Below, in pieces: positions 17,055 through 27,041 of a stretch of DNA of 64,000 nt. The stretch is from the NCBI RefSeq assembly GCF_030036535.1, contig NZ_CP080387.1:868001-932000 (forward strand), given 5' to 3'. The position numbers and the translations under genes are program-made. Origin of the DNA: Agrobacterium cucumeris (GTDB lineage Bacteria; Pseudomonadota; Alphaproteobacteria; Rhizobiales; Rhizobiaceae). The first letter of the stretch is position 1. Each line of letters starts with the position of its first letter. The notes below the pieces were generated by a model. That model saw nothing but the letters and a program-made list of their open reading frames with translations. It did not search any database and was not told where the DNA came from.

Positions 17055-17666
17055 ATGGACCGTTCATTGAAAATGACTGCTGCCGGCGAGGCGGACAGAA
17101 TACGGCTGGTGGAAAAAGAGACGGTCTGGAAGGGCTTCGTGCATATGCAGAAGCTTATTTTCGACCAGCGCATGCCGGATGGCAAAACGATCCGCATCGT
17201 GCGCGAAGTGCACGACCACGGCAGCGCCGCGGCCATTCTGCTTTACGATAAGAAGCGCGACAGCGTGGTGATGGTGCGGCAGTTCCGCCCCGCCGCCTTC
17301 GTAAACGGCGATCCAAGCTTCATGATCGAAGTCCCGGCCGGCCTTCTCGATGACGACAATGCGGCCGACGCCATTCGCCGTGAGGCGATGGAAGAATCCG
17401 GTTACGCGGTTGAGAAGGTCGATTATCTCTTCGATATGTATGCCAGCCCCGGAACCCTGACGGAAAAGGTCAGCCTCTTCGTCGCGCATATCGATCTCGA
17501 CGTGCAGGCCGGTAACGGCGGCGGTCTGGCAAGCGAAGGCGAGGATCTGGAAGTTTTGACCTATGGTCTCGACGAAGCCTTTGCGATGATCGCATCCGGC
17601 GAAATCACCGATTCCAAGACGATTATCCTCTTGCAATGGGCAATGCTCAACCGTCACAGCCTTTAA
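17055..17666 (+). CDS. NudK-like Nudix hydrolase (second of tandem pair)
   Basis: A 203-residue paralogue of the preceding gene with the same architecture: VMVRQFRPAAFVNGD, PAGLLDDDNAADAIRREAMEESGY and YASPGTLTEKVSLF. The Nudix box is intact (REAMEESGY). Sequence identity to its neighbour looks moderate, so the duplication is old. The two may differ in substrate or form a heterodimer, as NudK enzymes are dimeric; both ideas are inference. GGAG five bases upstream supports ATG 17055. Confidence 0.88.
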   Translation: MDRSLKMTAAGEADRIRLVEKETVWKGFVHMQKLIFDQRMPDGKTIRIVREVHDHGSAAAILLYDKKRDSVVMVRQFRPAAFVNGDPSFMIEVPAGLLDDDNAADAIRREAMEESGYAVEKVDYLFDMYASPGTLTEKVSLFVAHIDLDVQAGNGGGLASEGEDLEVLTYGLDEAFAMIASGEITDSKTIILLQWAMLNRHSL

Positions 17667-17743
17667 TATTAAAGGCTGTGCGAAAACAGGGAATGTCTTT
17701 CGAACTATACTCTAAATTACTTTAAATTCAATTAAAAATTGTT

Positions 17744-17761
17744 GTTGATTAATTAATCAAC
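17744..17761. promoter_or_regulatory. 18-bp perfect palindrome upstream of M15 peptidase gene
   Basis: GTTGATTAATTAATCAAC is a perfect 18-bp palindrome in an AT-rich stretch 50 bp before the ATG of the peptidoglycan-binding peptidase. It looks like an operator for a dimeric regulator. The regulator is unknown. Confidence 0.55.
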
Positions 17762-17810
17762 CCCGGTAAGCTTTGTGTGTCTAGGTTCACAAGCGGCTGG
17801 GGGGCTGGCT

Positions 17811-18764
17811 ATGATTTTGGAAAAGGGTTCGCGCGGCAGTGCCGTGCAGGCGGTCCAGGAAATTTTGAATTTTCTGCATTTCGAGGGACGAAAATCGGCC
17901 TCGGCCGATTATGAAAGCCTCGAGACGGACGGCGTCTTCGGTGCGGATACGGAAGAAGCCGTACTGTCATTTCAGGCGGACAATCAACTTTATGAAGATG
18001 GTCGCATAGGGCCTGTAACGCTCGCTGCCTTGCAGCAGGCATATGAAACACGGCAGCGGGAATTGGTCTCGCCGCTATCACTGGCAGGCGATGCGAGCTA
18101 CAGCATTGAGATAGGTGAGGCGGACCTTTTCGGAACGGGAAAGGAAAAAGGGTATCCGCGTGTCAGGCTGCGCAGCGACGTCATGTCCGCCTATAAGCAG
18201 GTCTACAAGGAGGTTCGTCGCCAGGGTGGATTGATGACCTCTTCCGGCGGCGTCCGCGATTTAAACGCCACGGTCAGCAAAAACCGCAGCGCCACTTCCT
18301 TTCACTACTCAGGGCGGGCGCTCGATCTTTTCATCTGGAGCGGTATGCAGGATCCGTCGAACGACGCCTATGTCGCCCAGCGGATCGGCGAGAGACGATA
18401 CAATGTTTATGCCCGTTGCTGGCAGGATAGGGCTGAAAAAGGAGCTTTGCCGCCGCAGCAGACGATCCCCGATGTCGTGACCAACAAGAACCGCGTCAAG
18501 GGAGTGTCCGTCACGGGCCATTTTCTCGACTTGACGGCCCTTTTTGCCAAGAACGGTTTCAAACCAATCCGCGCACGCGCAGCCTTCGAGAAGGGTGGCG
18601 ATTATCTCGGCGCTGAATGGTGGCATTTTCAATGGGAGGTCGGCCTTGTGCCCGGTGCTTCAACCTTCGGTGCCGAATTGTTGAAGATATATTCCAAGGC
18701 AACCTTGGCCAACACGCCGCCATGGGCCTACCGTGATTATATCTGGCAGCAAGACTGGTTTTAG
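17811..18764 (+). CDS. Peptidoglycan-binding M15-family peptidase
   Basis: A 317-residue protein. Residues about 5-80 form a PG_binding_1 domain (GSRGSAVQAVQEILNFL; DGVFGADTEEAVLSFQ; DGRIGPVTLAAL). The C-terminal half has the zinc-binding pattern of D-Ala-D-Ala carboxypeptidase/VanY-like M15 enzymes: SFHYSGRALDLF and GAEWWHFQWE. It should cleave peptide stems of peptidoglycan. No signal peptide is seen from ATG 17811 (behind GGGGGGC), and the 12 extra residues of the longer frame do not provide one. That makes it endolysin-like in layout, so export would need another route. No phage genes are adjacent. Confidence 0.82.
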   Translation: MILEKGSRGSAVQAVQEILNFLHFEGRKSASADYESLETDGVFGADTEEAVLSFQADNQLYEDGRIGPVTLAALQQAYETRQRELVSPLSLAGDASYSIEIGEADLFGTGKEKGYPRVRLRSDVMSAYKQVYKEVRRQGGLMTSSGGVRDLNATVSKNRSATSFHYSGRALDLFIWSGMQDPSNDAYVAQRIGERRYNVYARCWQDRAEKGALPPQQTIPDVVTNKNRVKGVSVTGHFLDLTALFAKNGFKPIRARAAFEKGGDYLGAEWWHFQWEVGLVPGASTFGAELLKIYSKATLANTPPWAYRDYIWQQDWF

Positions 18765-18797
18765 ATACTGACGGGGCAATGCGCCCATAAATCAAAG

Positions 18798-18823
18798 CCG
18801 CGCCTTTAACGAGGCGCGGTTTT
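18798..18823 (+). terminator. Rho-independent terminator
   Basis: CCGCGCCT / AGGCGCGG 8-bp stem, TTAACG loop, then TTTT, between the convergent M15 peptidase and omptin genes. It serves the plus-strand gene. Confidence 0.88.
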
Positions 18824-18844
18824 CTGGGCAGACCTCATTGGGTG

Positions 18845-19780
18845 TCAGAACCGGCCCTTGATACCGGCGCCCACGAAAATCGACTGCAGGTCGCCGCCAC
18901 CGGCATTCTTTTCCGAAGTCAGGTTTCCAGCGCCCGCGCCGCTATAATGCGTGTCCCCGCGCCCCAGGCTGGTATATTCATAGGCGCCATCTATGTAGAT
19001 CGAGGCATTCTGGGTCAGGTCATAGGCAACACCCGCCTTCACCCCGAACATGCCGGCAACGTCGAATTTGTCGGTAAAGCGCATATCGCGCATCCAGTGA
19101 TCATCCGTCGCCTTGGCAAAAACCATCGCGCCGCCCTCCAGGCCGGCATTGAGCGACCAGTTGCCGAATCTCTGGCCGCCGGTCAGGTTGCCGTAGAAGG
19201 CGGGGATTTGCTGGCGATAGGTAATGCCCTTTTCACCGTCCTTGAACCTGATGTTCAGATCTCTTCGAGAGAAAAGGCTGTAGACGGCGCTGCCGCCATA
19301 GGCCGACCATTGCACATCCGTATAACGAAAACCGACGCCGGCGCTGAGATATTGCTGGGGATCATCCAGCAGCATGCGGTTAAGCTCGAAGCTTCCCGAA
19401 AAATAGTGATCAAGTCGCGTATCATCGTGTTGGGAGCGATGGCTCCAGTTGTTTTTGGAGCTGTCTCTGGAAAAAGGCGCTATCCAGTCATGGTCGGTCA
19501 TGTAGCCGTCGCCTTCAAAACCGACGCGGCCTTCGGCTTTCACGCGCCAGCCGGGTGCGAGCTCAAGCCCCAGAGAGCCGCGCAACGCCATGGCATTTTT
19601 GGTTTCCCATTCGAGTTCGCTCAGCTTGCTGCCGCCGATATGAACGGTTTCCGTTGCCCGAAGATTGAGAACACCGGCATCCAGCGAAGCGGTAATGCCG
19701 TTTTGTTCGGCGGCGAGCGGCAGGCTGGTGCCCATCAGCAAAACTGCCGTAAGCGGCAGGGAAAATCTCGGAAATAGCAT
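18845..19780 (-). CDS. Omptin-family outer membrane protease
   Basis: A 311-residue protein with a signal peptide (cut near LPLAA, residue 24) and the ten-stranded omptin barrel. Omptins (OmpT, Pla) cleave between basic residues at the cell surface. Catalytic residues fit: the Asp pair in YMTDHDW and the Asp-His pair in KATDDHWMRD, matching OmpT Asp83/Asp85 and Asp210/His212. Shared blocks include NNWSHRSQHDDTRLDHYF, ITYRQQIPAFYGNLTG and the terminal aromatic (GRF). A Shine-Dalgarno AGGAGCG precedes ATG 19780. Omptins are best known in Enterobacteria; some rhizobia carry them. The gene stands alone. Confidence 0.88.
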   Translation of the reverse strand: MLFPRFSLPLTAVLLMGTSLPLAAEQNGITASLDAGVLNLRATETVHIGGSKLSELEWETKNAMALRGSLGLELAPGWRVKAEGRVGFEGDGYMTDHDWIAPFSRDSSKNNWSHRSQHDDTRLDHYFSGSFELNRMLLDDPQQYLSAGVGFRYTDVQWSAYGGSAVYSLFSRRDLNIRFKDGEKGITYRQQIPAFYGNLTGGQRFGNWSLNAGLEGGAMVFAKATDDHWMRDMRFTDKFDVAGMFGVKAGVAYDLTQNASIYIDGAYEYTSLGRGDTHYSGAGAGNLTSEKNAGGGDLQSIFVGAGIKGRF

Positions 19781-19911
19781 AATCGCTCCTGACTGACCGG
19801 AGGGCCCGAAATACGGGCCGTTGCAGGCATTAGAGATGATTATGGTAAATGATCGGTTTATTTTTCCGGAAATACCACTTTAAGTATTTTTGTACTTTAG
19901 TGATTTCTTTA

Positions 19912-20586
19912 TCAGAAAGTGGAAATCAGACTGGAATACTCGGATTTACTTTCGTTATCCGTGAAGACGGCCTTGCCGCCTTCCATCCGCACCCTGCCTT
20001 CTGCAAGTCGCTTCAGGGCGAGTGGGTAAAGCTGGTGCTCGACGCTCAGAAGCCGCGCCGCGAGTGTCTCGGCCGTATCGTTGGAAAAGACCGGAACAGC
20101 GCCCTGAGCAATGGTCGGACCTTCATCCATGCCTTCGGTCACGAAATGCACGGTGCAGCCGGAAATCTTCATGCCGCTGTCGATGGCGCGCTGATGGGTG
20201 TTGAGACCCGGGAAAAGCGGCAGAAGCGACGGGTGGATATTGATGATGCGGCCTTCATAGGGAGCGATGAAATCGCCTGATATCAGCCGCATGTAACCGG
20301 CAAGGCAGATGATGTCGGGTGCGATTTCGCCAAGTGCGGCCAGAATGGCGCCCTCATGCTCGGCCTTGCTGCCATAGGTCTTCCGCTCGAAGACGAGCGT
20401 TGGAATGCCAAGATCCCGGGCCTTTCCCAACCCGCCCGCAGAAGCCTTGTCGGAGATGACGCAAACGATTTCAGCCGGAAAATCCGCCGCCTGGCAGGCT
20501 TTCGCCAGCGACACCATGTTGGAGCCGCTGCCGGAGATGAAAACGACGACACGTGTGCGACCGGACGACAGGGCGGCGCGCATCAT
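19912..20586 (-). CDS. purN: Phosphoribosylglycinamide formyltransferase 1
   Basis: A 224-residue GAR transformylase of de novo purine synthesis, using 10-formyl-THF. Motifs: phosphate loop [12 protein letters not shown], catalytic Asn/His in [23 protein letters not shown] and the Asp in MDEGPTIAQ. Its ATG overlaps the purM stop by ATGA, so the pair is one coupled operon. The last 15 residues ([13 protein letters not shown]) extend past the usual end. Confidence 0.98.
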   Translation of the reverse strand: MMRAALSSGRTRVVVFISGSGSNMVSLAKACQAADFPAEIVCVISDKASAGGLGKARDLGIPTLVFERKTYGSKAEHEGAILAALGEIAPDIICLAGYMRLISGDFIAPYEGRIINIHPSLLPLFPGLNTHQRAIDSGMKISGCTVHFVTEGMDEGPTIAQGAVPVFSNDTAETLAARLLSVEHQLYPLALKRLAEGRVRMEGGKAVFTDNESKSEYSSLISTF

Positions 20587-21656
20587 AGGCCGAGAGTACC
20601 CTTGTAGATCGTGCCATGCGCGCCCTCTTGCCGGGCGACCATGCGGCCGAGCGGGAACACGGTTTCGCCTTCCGCCGTCAGCGCATCGGTAACCTCGGCA
20701 GCATTTTCAGCCGAAACCACCACGATCATGCCGACGCCGCAATTGAAGGTGCGCAGCATTTCATTGGCTTCGACGCCGCCGGTTTTCGCCAGCCACGAGA
20801 AGACCGCCGGAACCTTGATCGCATCGAGATCGATCTCGGCGGCGAGATGTTTGGGCAGAACGCGCGGAATATTCTCGGGGAAACCACCGCCGGTAATGTG
20901 CGCCAGCGCCTTCAGCGCGCCGGTCTCGCGGATCGCCTTCAGAAGCGGCTTCACATAGATGCGTGTCGGTGTCAGCAGTGCTTCGCCAAGCTTCTTGCCT
21001 TCGGCAAAGGGGGCAGGGGCGTCCCAGCCAAGACCGGAAACCGAAACGATCTTGCGCACCAGCGAAAAGCCGTTGGAGTGAACGCCGGAGGAAGACAGGC
21101 CGAGAATGACATCACCTTCGGCAATGTCGCCGGCCGGCAGAAGCTGGCCGCGTTCGGCCGCACCCACGGCAAAGCCTGCGAGATCATAGTCACCGTCGGA
21201 ATACATGCCGGGCATCTCGGCGGTTTCGCCGCCGATCAGCGCACAGCCGGATTCGCGGCAACCGGCAGCGATGCCGGAAACGATGGCCGCACCTTGATCC
21301 GGGTCGAGCTTGCCGGTGGCGAAATAATCAAGAAAGAACAGCGGCTCGGCGCCCTGAACGACGAGATCGTTGACGCACATGGCAACGAGGTCGATGCCGA
21401 CCGTATCGTGATAATCCGCGTCGATGGCGATCTTCAGCTTGGTGCCGACGCCGTCATTGGCGGCCACCAGAACCGGATCGGTAAAACCAGCCGCCTTCAG
21501 ATCGAACAGGCCGCCGAAGCCGCCAATTTCGCCATCTGCGCCGGGACGCCGTGTCGAGCGCACCGCCGGTTTGATCTTTTCGACCATCAGATTGCCGGCG
21601 TCGATATCCACACCTGCGTCACTATAGGTAAGACCGTTCTTGCCCGACTGGCTCAT
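20583..21656 (-). CDS. purM: Phosphoribosylformylglycinamidine cyclo-ligase (AIR synthetase)
   Basis: A 357-residue enzyme closing the imidazole ring of AIR with ATP. N-terminal [14 protein letters not shown], the glycine-rich loop [25 protein letters not shown] and the ATP-binding [13 protein letters not shown] are all present. ATG 21656 with GGAGA upstream is preferred; a frame extension to 21779 lacks similarity to the family. purN is translationally coupled downstream. Confidence 0.98.
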   Translation of the reverse strand: MSQSGKNGLTYSDAGVDIDAGNLMVEKIKPAVRSTRRPGADGEIGGFGGLFDLKAAGFTDPVLVAANDGVGTKLKIAIDADYHDTVGIDLVAMCVNDLVVQGAEPLFFLDYFATGKLDPDQGAAIVSGIAAGCRESGCALIGGETAEMPGMYSDGDYDLAGFAVGAAERGQLLPAGDIAEGDVILGLSSSGVHSNGFSLVRKIVSVSGLGWDAPAPFAEGKKLGEALLTPTRIYVKPLLKAIRETGALKALAHITGGGFPENIPRVLPKHLAAEIDLDAIKVPAVFSWLAKTGGVEANEMLRTFNCGVGMIVVVSAENAAEVTDALTAEGETVFPLGRMVARQEGAHGTIYKGTLGL

Positions 21657-21779
21657 GGCTCTCGTCTCCGCTGGTTCCTTTGGCGTCGCCATTCGCACGG
21701 GACGGGGCCTGATGCAAGGGTTTGAGTGGCAAAAGCTCCGGTTTTTAACGGCTTTGGCAGGGCTTGCGGTGTGAGACAC

Positions 21780-22574
21780 TCATGATGCCGGCGAAGCGAC
21801 GCGACAGACGAGATTAAGCAACCCGTCATTGGACGTATCGGAGTTTTCCTCGATCGGCCGGCCGTTCTCGCCGAAACGGGCGACGATTTCGAAACCTGCC
21901 GCTTCCAGCTGGCGGGTTTGGGCGGCAAGGTCGATGAAATAAAACAGGCCGCTCCAGCGATGCGCCTGATCCACCAGAATGGCATATTCAGGTGTCTGCC
22001 GGGTGGCGGCCTGCAGGCGCAGATAGTTTATCCAGCTTTGCGGATGCAGCGAATTCACCACTTCCCGCGGGTGCCAGGATCGCCGATGCAACGGCATGCC
22101 GCCGGCCCGCTTCCATTGCCGGTTATGAAATGAGAAGATGAAATAACCGCCGGGCGCCAGAATGCTGCTGATGGCATGGATGATGGCGAGCCGATCCTCA
22201 TGGCCGAAGGCGCTTAAAATCGCGAGCGCCCCGAGCACGCAGTCGAAACGCTCCGCACCGAATTGCCCGATCGCCCGCACATCCATGTCGAGAAAGGTGG
22301 CTGCCGGAAAATTGCGCCGCGCCAGCGCCAGCATGGGTTGCGAACGATCGATGCCGATATAGTCACCCACCAGCGGCAGAAGCGGCTTCGTCGTCCGTCC
22401 GGTACCGACCCCGAGATCAAGCAGCCGTTTGCCGGCATAGGCATGGCGAAACTGGTCTAGAATAATGCGTTCGGCCGGGTAAAGCTGCTGGTTGTCGTAC
22501 CACTCGGCAATGTCGGGGTGATCGAAAAGACCGGCGTTATGTTCCGCGATGCCATTTTCACTGGTGCCTTGCAT
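21780..22574 (-). CDS. Class I SAM-dependent methyltransferase
   Basis: A 264-residue soluble methyltransferase. Motif I is LLDLGVGTGRTTKPL (about residue 50), the acidic end of strand beta2 is YIGIDRSQPML, and motif III-like IIHAISSILAPGGYFIFSF follows. A CGGAGG Shine-Dalgarno supports ATG 22574. The substrate is unknown; the C-terminal half does not suggest one. It lies upstream of purM on the same strand with a 120-bp gap. Confidence 0.85.
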   Translation of the reverse strand: MQGTSENGIAEHNAGLFDHPDIAEWYDNQQLYPAERIILDQFRHAYAGKRLLDLGVGTGRTTKPLLPLVGDYIGIDRSQPMLALARRNFPAATFLDMDVRAIGQFGAERFDCVLGALAILSAFGHEDRLAIIHAISSILAPGGYFIFSFHNRQWKRAGGMPLHRRSWHPREVVNSLHPQSWINYLRLQAATRQTPEYAILVDQAHRWSGLFYFIDLAAQTRQLEAAGFEIVARFGENGRPIEENSDTSNDGLLNLVCRVASPAS

Positions 22575-22849
22575 CGTGCCTCCGGTCGCCGGACATCACA
22601 GAGCGCTGCGGGCTCGCCCCACTATTATTTGATATTTGTCTAATATTGGCGGTCGGTCAACCTGCCGTTGCGACCCAAAGCCCCGGAAAGGCGGGATTTT
22701 GCCGACTGGACGAGCTTGCATTGGAAAAAGATAACCAGGCCTTGGTGCTCCGGCGGCCCGTGTGCAGCCGCAGCGGTCTTGACCATAAGCATATGGGCAT
22801 CCTATCTCCATCTTGGGCGGTGACGGCACGGCGACAAGAGGATGAGTGA

Positions 22850-24007
22850 ATGCAACCCCATGTAAGCGGCATGAGCCTGCGCCGGCAGGTATTTTTCTGG
22901 ATCGGCGTGCTTGCCGTCTTTGTCCTTTTCCTGATGGTCTTCAGCTCCATCCTGCTACCCTTCGTCGCCGGCATGGCGCTTGCCTATTTTCTTGACCCGG
23001 TTGCCGACTGGCTGGAGCGTCGCGGTCTCAACCGGCTGATGGCAACGGTCGTCATTCTCGTCTCCTTCGTGCTGATCTTTGCGCTGTCGCTCATCATCAT
23101 CATTCCGCTCATCGCCGCCCAGGCCTCGGAATTCATCACCCGTATCCCGCAATATATCTCGTCCCTGCAACAGTTGATTGCCGGTGCCGATACCAACCTG
23201 CTGCCGGACTGGGTCAGCAACCAGATCGACGCCGTGAAGGAGAATTTCTCCAAGCTCCTCACCGAAGGCGCCGGTTTCATCGGCACGCTGCTGACGCAGA
23301 TCTGGAACTCCGGCAAATCGCTGGTCGATGTCGTGTCGCTGCTGGTCGTCACCCCCGTTGTCGCCTTTTACCTGCTGCTCGACTGGGACCGGATGATCGA
23401 CAAGGTCGACAGCTGGATACCGCGCGACTACGTGCATACCGTCCGCCAGATCGCCCGTGACATGGACAAGACGATTGCCGGTTTCGTGCGCGGGCAGGGG
23501 TCGCTCTGCATCATTCTCGGTGTTTATTATGCCGTTGGCCTGTCGCTGGTGGGCTTGAATTTCGGCCTGCTGATCGGTCTTTTCTCCGGCCTCATCAGCT
23601 TCATTCCCTATATCGGCTCCATGGTCGGCCTCATCCTTGCCGTTGGTGTCGCCATCGTGCAGTTCTGGCCGGATTACATCTATGTGTTTCTCACACTTGC
23701 CGTGTTCTTTTCCGGCCAGTTCATCGAAGGCAATATCCTGCAGCCGAAGCTCGTGGGCAAAAGCGTCGGTCTGCATCCGGTATGGCTGATGTTCGCTTTG
23801 TTCGCCTTCGGCGCATTGTTCGGTTTCGTCGGTCTTCTGGTCGCGGTTCCGGCGGCGGCTGCCGTCGGCGTGCTTGTCCGCTTCGCATTGTCGCGGTATC
23901 TTGAAAGCGATCTCTACCACGGACACGCTGCCAACCTTCCCTGGGACGCCAATCCTGGCCTGGAAGAAAAGGAAACGTCCTCCGCCAAGGTGGATGGTCA
24001 GGGCTGA
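22850..24007 (+). CDS. AI-2E-family (PerM-like) permease
   Basis: A 385-residue inner-membrane protein of the AI-2E transporter/PerM family with about eight segments. Family hallmarks: PFVAGMALAYFLDPVADWLERRGL near the N-terminus and the later LLIGLFSGLISFIPYIGSMVGL and VGKSVGLHPVWLMFALFAFG. Substrates differ among members. It precedes hdaA by two bases, an arrangement (perM-hda) conserved in proteobacteria. Confidence 0.92.
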   Translation: MQPHVSGMSLRRQVFFWIGVLAVFVLFLMVFSSILLPFVAGMALAYFLDPVADWLERRGLNRLMATVVILVSFVLIFALSLIIIIPLIAAQASEFITRIPQYISSLQQLIAGADTNLLPDWVSNQIDAVKENFSKLLTEGAGFIGTLLTQIWNSGKSLVDVVSLLVVTPVVAFYLLLDWDRMIDKVDSWIPRDYVHTVRQIARDMDKTIAGFVRGQGSLCIILGVYYAVGLSLVGLNFGLLIGLFSGLISFIPYIGSMVGLILAVGVAIVQFWPDYIYVFLTLAVFFSGQFIEGNILQPKLVGKSVGLHPVWLMFALFAFGALFGFVGLLVAVPAAAAVGVLVRFALSRYLESDLYHGHAANLPWDANPGLEEKETSSAKVDGQG

Positions 24008-24009
24008 CG

Positions 24010-24738
24010 ATGACTGACCCAATCAAAACCGATAACGCCCGGTCGAAGGCCGAGCAGCTGCCGCTCGCATTCTCACACCAGGCCGCCTCCGACCGGGACG
24101 ATCTCCTCGTGTCCGCGTCACTTGCGGCCGCCGTCAGCCTTGTCGATGAATGGCCGAACTGGCGCGCGCCGGTCGTCGTGCTGGCCGGGCCACCCGGCTC
24201 GGGAAAATCGCATCTCGCCAATATCTGGAAAAACATTGCCGGCGCCCGGGATATTGACCCGCAGGCCGGCGGTGATGCCGCGCGTGCGGCCGAGAACGGA
24301 CCCGTTCTCTTCGAGGATGCCGACCGCCGCGGTTTTGACGACACCGAACTCTTCCATGTCATCAACAGCGTGCGCCAGCACGGCACGACGCTTTTGATGA
24401 CAAGCCGGCAATGGCCGGCCGCATGGCCGGTAACGCTGCCGGACCTGCGCTCGCGCCTGAAGGCCGTGACAGTGGTGGAGACGGGTGAGCCGGATGAGGG
24501 GCTGCTGGCGCAGGTGCTGGTAAAACTCTTCGCCGACCGGCAGCTTTACATGGATGACAAACTCATAGGTTACATCGTCAATAGAATGGAGCGCTCGCTC
24601 GATACGGCCCAGACGATTGTGGACCGCATCGACAGGCTGGCGCTTGCGCGCGGAACGAGAATAACCCGCCCGCTGGCAGCGGAAGTCCTCAATGCGATGG
24701 ACAGCGCCGCGGCGGGCAGCGAGCTGGACATCGATTGA
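24010..24738 (+). CDS. hdaA: DnaA-related regulator of replication initiation HdaA
   Basis: A 242-residue AAA+ protein related to DnaA domain III but without the DNA-binding domain IV. With the sliding clamp, Hda proteins stimulate ATP hydrolysis by DnaA and so limit re-initiation. The N-terminal clamp-binding motif is QLPLAF (residues about 17-22). Walker A is [10 protein letters not shown] and Walker B is VLFEDADRR; sensor-2-region Arg residues lie near [17 protein letters not shown]. It follows the PerM-like gene by two bases and precedes ppk. Confidence 0.9.
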   Translation: MTDPIKTDNARSKAEQLPLAFSHQAASDRDDLLVSASLAAAVSLVDEWPNWRAPVVVLAGPPGSGKSHLANIWKNIAGARDIDPQAGGDAARAAENGPVLFEDADRRGFDDTELFHVINSVRQHGTTLLMTSRQWPAAWPVTLPDLRSRLKAVTVVETGEPDEGLLAQVLVKLFADRQLYMDDKLIGYIVNRMERSLDTAQTIVDRIDRLALARGTRITRPLAAEVLNAMDSAAAGSELDID

Positions 24739-24794
24739 CGACTGTCACAGTTCCGTCGTCAAACTGTTATACGGGCAAGAAGGACGATCACGCG

Positions 24795-27041
24795 ATGCAA
24801 CAGGATCACGGGACGAAAATTGGTCAGGGGATGGAACAGGGCATGGACGCAGTAGCGCAGGACAACTTCGACAAGGTTCAGCCGGTGACCGAGGGCGAGA
24901 GCCTCTGGGATAGCCCCGCCCGTTTCGTCAACCGTGAATTCTCCTGGCTCCAGTTCAACCGTCGCGTTCTTGAAGAAACGTTGAATACGGATCATCCGCT
25001 TCTGGAGCGGCTGCGTTTCCTCTCCATCTCTGCCGCCAACCTCGATGAATTCTTCATGGTCCGCGTCGCCGGCCTCGAAGGCCAGGTTCGCCAGAAGATC
25101 ACCGTGCGGACGCCGGATGGCAAGACGCCGGCCGAGCAGCTGGAAGACATTCTGAAGGAAATCGACAATCTGCAGATGGAACAGCAGGCCTCGCTCGCCG
25201 TGCTGCAGCAATATCTCGCCAAGGAAGAAATCTTCGTCGTGCGGCCTGCCGCACTGTCCGATGCCGACCGCACCTGGCTTGGCACCGAATTCGAAGAGCG
25301 TATCTTCCCGGTGCTGACGCCGCTGTCCATCGACCCCGCGCACCCGTTCCCCTTCATTCCCAACCTCGGCTTCTCGATGGGCCTGCAGCTCGACAGCGTC
25401 AACGGCCGCGAGCCGATGACCGCGCTCCTGCGCCTGCCACCCGCACTCGACCGCTTCGTGCGCCTGCCGGATGACAAGAACGCCATTCGTTACATCACGC
25501 TTGAAGATGTGGTCGGCCTGTTCATCCACCGGCTTTATCCCGGTTATACGGTCCGCGGCTTCGGCACCTTCCGCATCATTCGCGACAGCGATATCGAGGT
25601 GGAGGAAGAGGCGGAAGATCTGGTTCGTTTCTTCGAAAGCGCGCTGAAGCGCCGCCGCCGCGGTTCCGTTATCCGCATCGAGACCGACAGCGAAATGCCG
25701 CAGTCACTGCGCCAGTTCGTGGTGCATGAACTTGGCGTGCCGGACAATCGCGTCGCGGTTCTGCCGGGCCTTCTCGCACTCAACACCATTTCGGAAATCG
25801 TCCGCGCGCCGCGCGACGACCTGAAATTCGAGCCTTACAACGCCCGTTTCCCCGAGCGCGTGCGCGAACATGCCGGCGATTGCCTCGCCGCCATCCGCGA
25901 AAAGGACATGGTGGTTCACCACCCCTATGAAAGCTTCGACGTGGTCGTGCAGTTCCTGCTGCAGGCAGCGCGCGATCCCGAAGTTCTCGCCATCAAGCAG
26001 ACGCTTTACCGTACTTCCAATGACAGCCCGATTGTCCGTGCGCTGATTGATGCGGCCGAAGCTGGCAAATCCGTCACCGCGCTGGTGGAATTGAAGGCGC
26101 GCTTTGACGAAGAAGCCAACATCCGCTGGGCGCGCGATCTGGAGCGTGCCGGTGTACAGGTGGTGTTCGGCTTCATCGAACTGAAAACCCACGCCAAGAT
26201 GTCGATGGTGGTGCGCCGCGAGGACGGCAAGCTCAGAACCTATTGCCATCTCGGCACGGGCAACTATCACCCGATCACGGCCAAGATTTACACCGACCTG
26301 TCCTTCTTCACCTGCAACCCGAAGATCGCCCACGACATGGCGAATATCTTCAACTTCATCACCGGTTATGGTGAGCCGGAAGAGGGCATGAAGCTGGCGA
26401 TTTCGCCCTATACGCTGCGCTCACGCATCGTGAAGCACATCAATGAAGAGATCGAGCACGCCAAGCGCGGTGCGCCGGCGGCGATCTGGATGAAGATGAA
26501 TTCGCTGGTCGACCCTGAAATCATCGATTCGCTTTACCGCGCCAGTGCGGCGGGTGTGGAGATTGATCTGGTGATCCGCGGCATCTGCTGCCTGCGCCCG
26601 CAGGTGGCCGGTCTTTCCGACAATATCCGCGTCAAATCCATCGTCGGCCGCTTCCTCGAACACAGCCGGATTTTCTGCTTCGGCAACGGTTTCGGCCTGC
26701 CGTCCGACAAGGCGCTGGTCTATATCGGCTCGGCCGACATGATGCCGCGCAACCTTGATCGCCGTGTGGAAACGCTGGTGCCGCTCACCAATCCCACCGT
26801 GCACGAGCAGGTTCTTTCACAGATTATGCTGGGCAATCTCATTGACAACCAGCAGAGCTACGAGATACTTGCGGACGGAACGTCGAGGCGCATCGAGGTG
26901 CGTAAAGGCGAAGAACCGTTCAACGCGCAGCACTATTTCATGACCAATCCCAGCCTTTCCGGACGTGGTGAAGCCTTGAAATCCAGTGCGCCCAAATTGA
27001 TTGCCGGGTTGATTTCTTCCCGCAAGAAACAGGCTGAATGA
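24795..27041 (+). CDS. ppk: Polyphosphate kinase 1
   Basis: A 748-residue enzyme forming long polyphosphate from ATP. Motifs: [19 protein letters not shown] at the N-domain, the phosphohistidine in [13 protein letters not shown] and the second histidine motif [11 protein letters not shown], plus [14 protein letters not shown] 24795 has AAGAAGGA ten bases upstream; a TTG reading at 24735 overlaps the hdaA end and is less likely. The stop overlaps the ppx start by ATGA, so synthesis and breakdown of polyphosphate are co-expressed. Confidence 0.96.
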   Translation: MQQDHGTKIGQGMEQGMDAVAQDNFDKVQPVTEGESLWDSPARFVNREFSWLQFNRRVLEETLNTDHPLLERLRFLSISAANLDEFFMVRVAGLEGQVRQKITVRTPDGKTPAEQLEDILKEIDNLQMEQQASLAVLQQYLAKEEIFVVRPAALSDADRTWLGTEFEERIFPVLTPLSIDPAHPFPFIPNLGFSMGLQLDSVNGREPMTALLRLPPALDRFVRLPDDKNAIRYITLEDVVGLFIHRLYPGYTVRGFGTFRIIRDSDIEVEEEAEDLVRFFESALKRRRRGSVIRIETDSEMPQSLRQFVVHELGVPDNRVAVLPGLLALNTISEIVRAPRDDLKFEPYNARFPERVREHAGDCLAAIREKDMVVHHPYESFDVVVQFLLQAARDPEVLAIKQTLYRTSNDSPIVRALIDAAEAGKSVTALVELKARFDEEANIRWARDLERAGVQVVFGFIELKTHAKMSMVVRREDGKLRTYCHLGTGNYHPITAKIYTDLSFFTCNPKIAHDMANIFNFITGYGEPEEGMKLAISPYTLRSRIVKHINEEIEHAKRGAPAAIWMKMNSLVDPEIIDSLYRASAAGVEIDLVIRGICCLRPQVAGLSDNIRVKSIVGRFLEHSRIFCFGNGFGLPSDKALVYIGSADMMPRNLDRRVETLVPLTNPTVHEQVLSQIMLGNLIDNQQSYEILADGTSRRIEVRKGEEPFNAQHYFMTNPSLSGRGEALKSSAPKLIAGLISSRKKQAE

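Noticed and set aside
20616..21725. 369-codon plus-strand frame opposite purM
   Set aside because: Antisense shadow with no ribosome site or family similarity.
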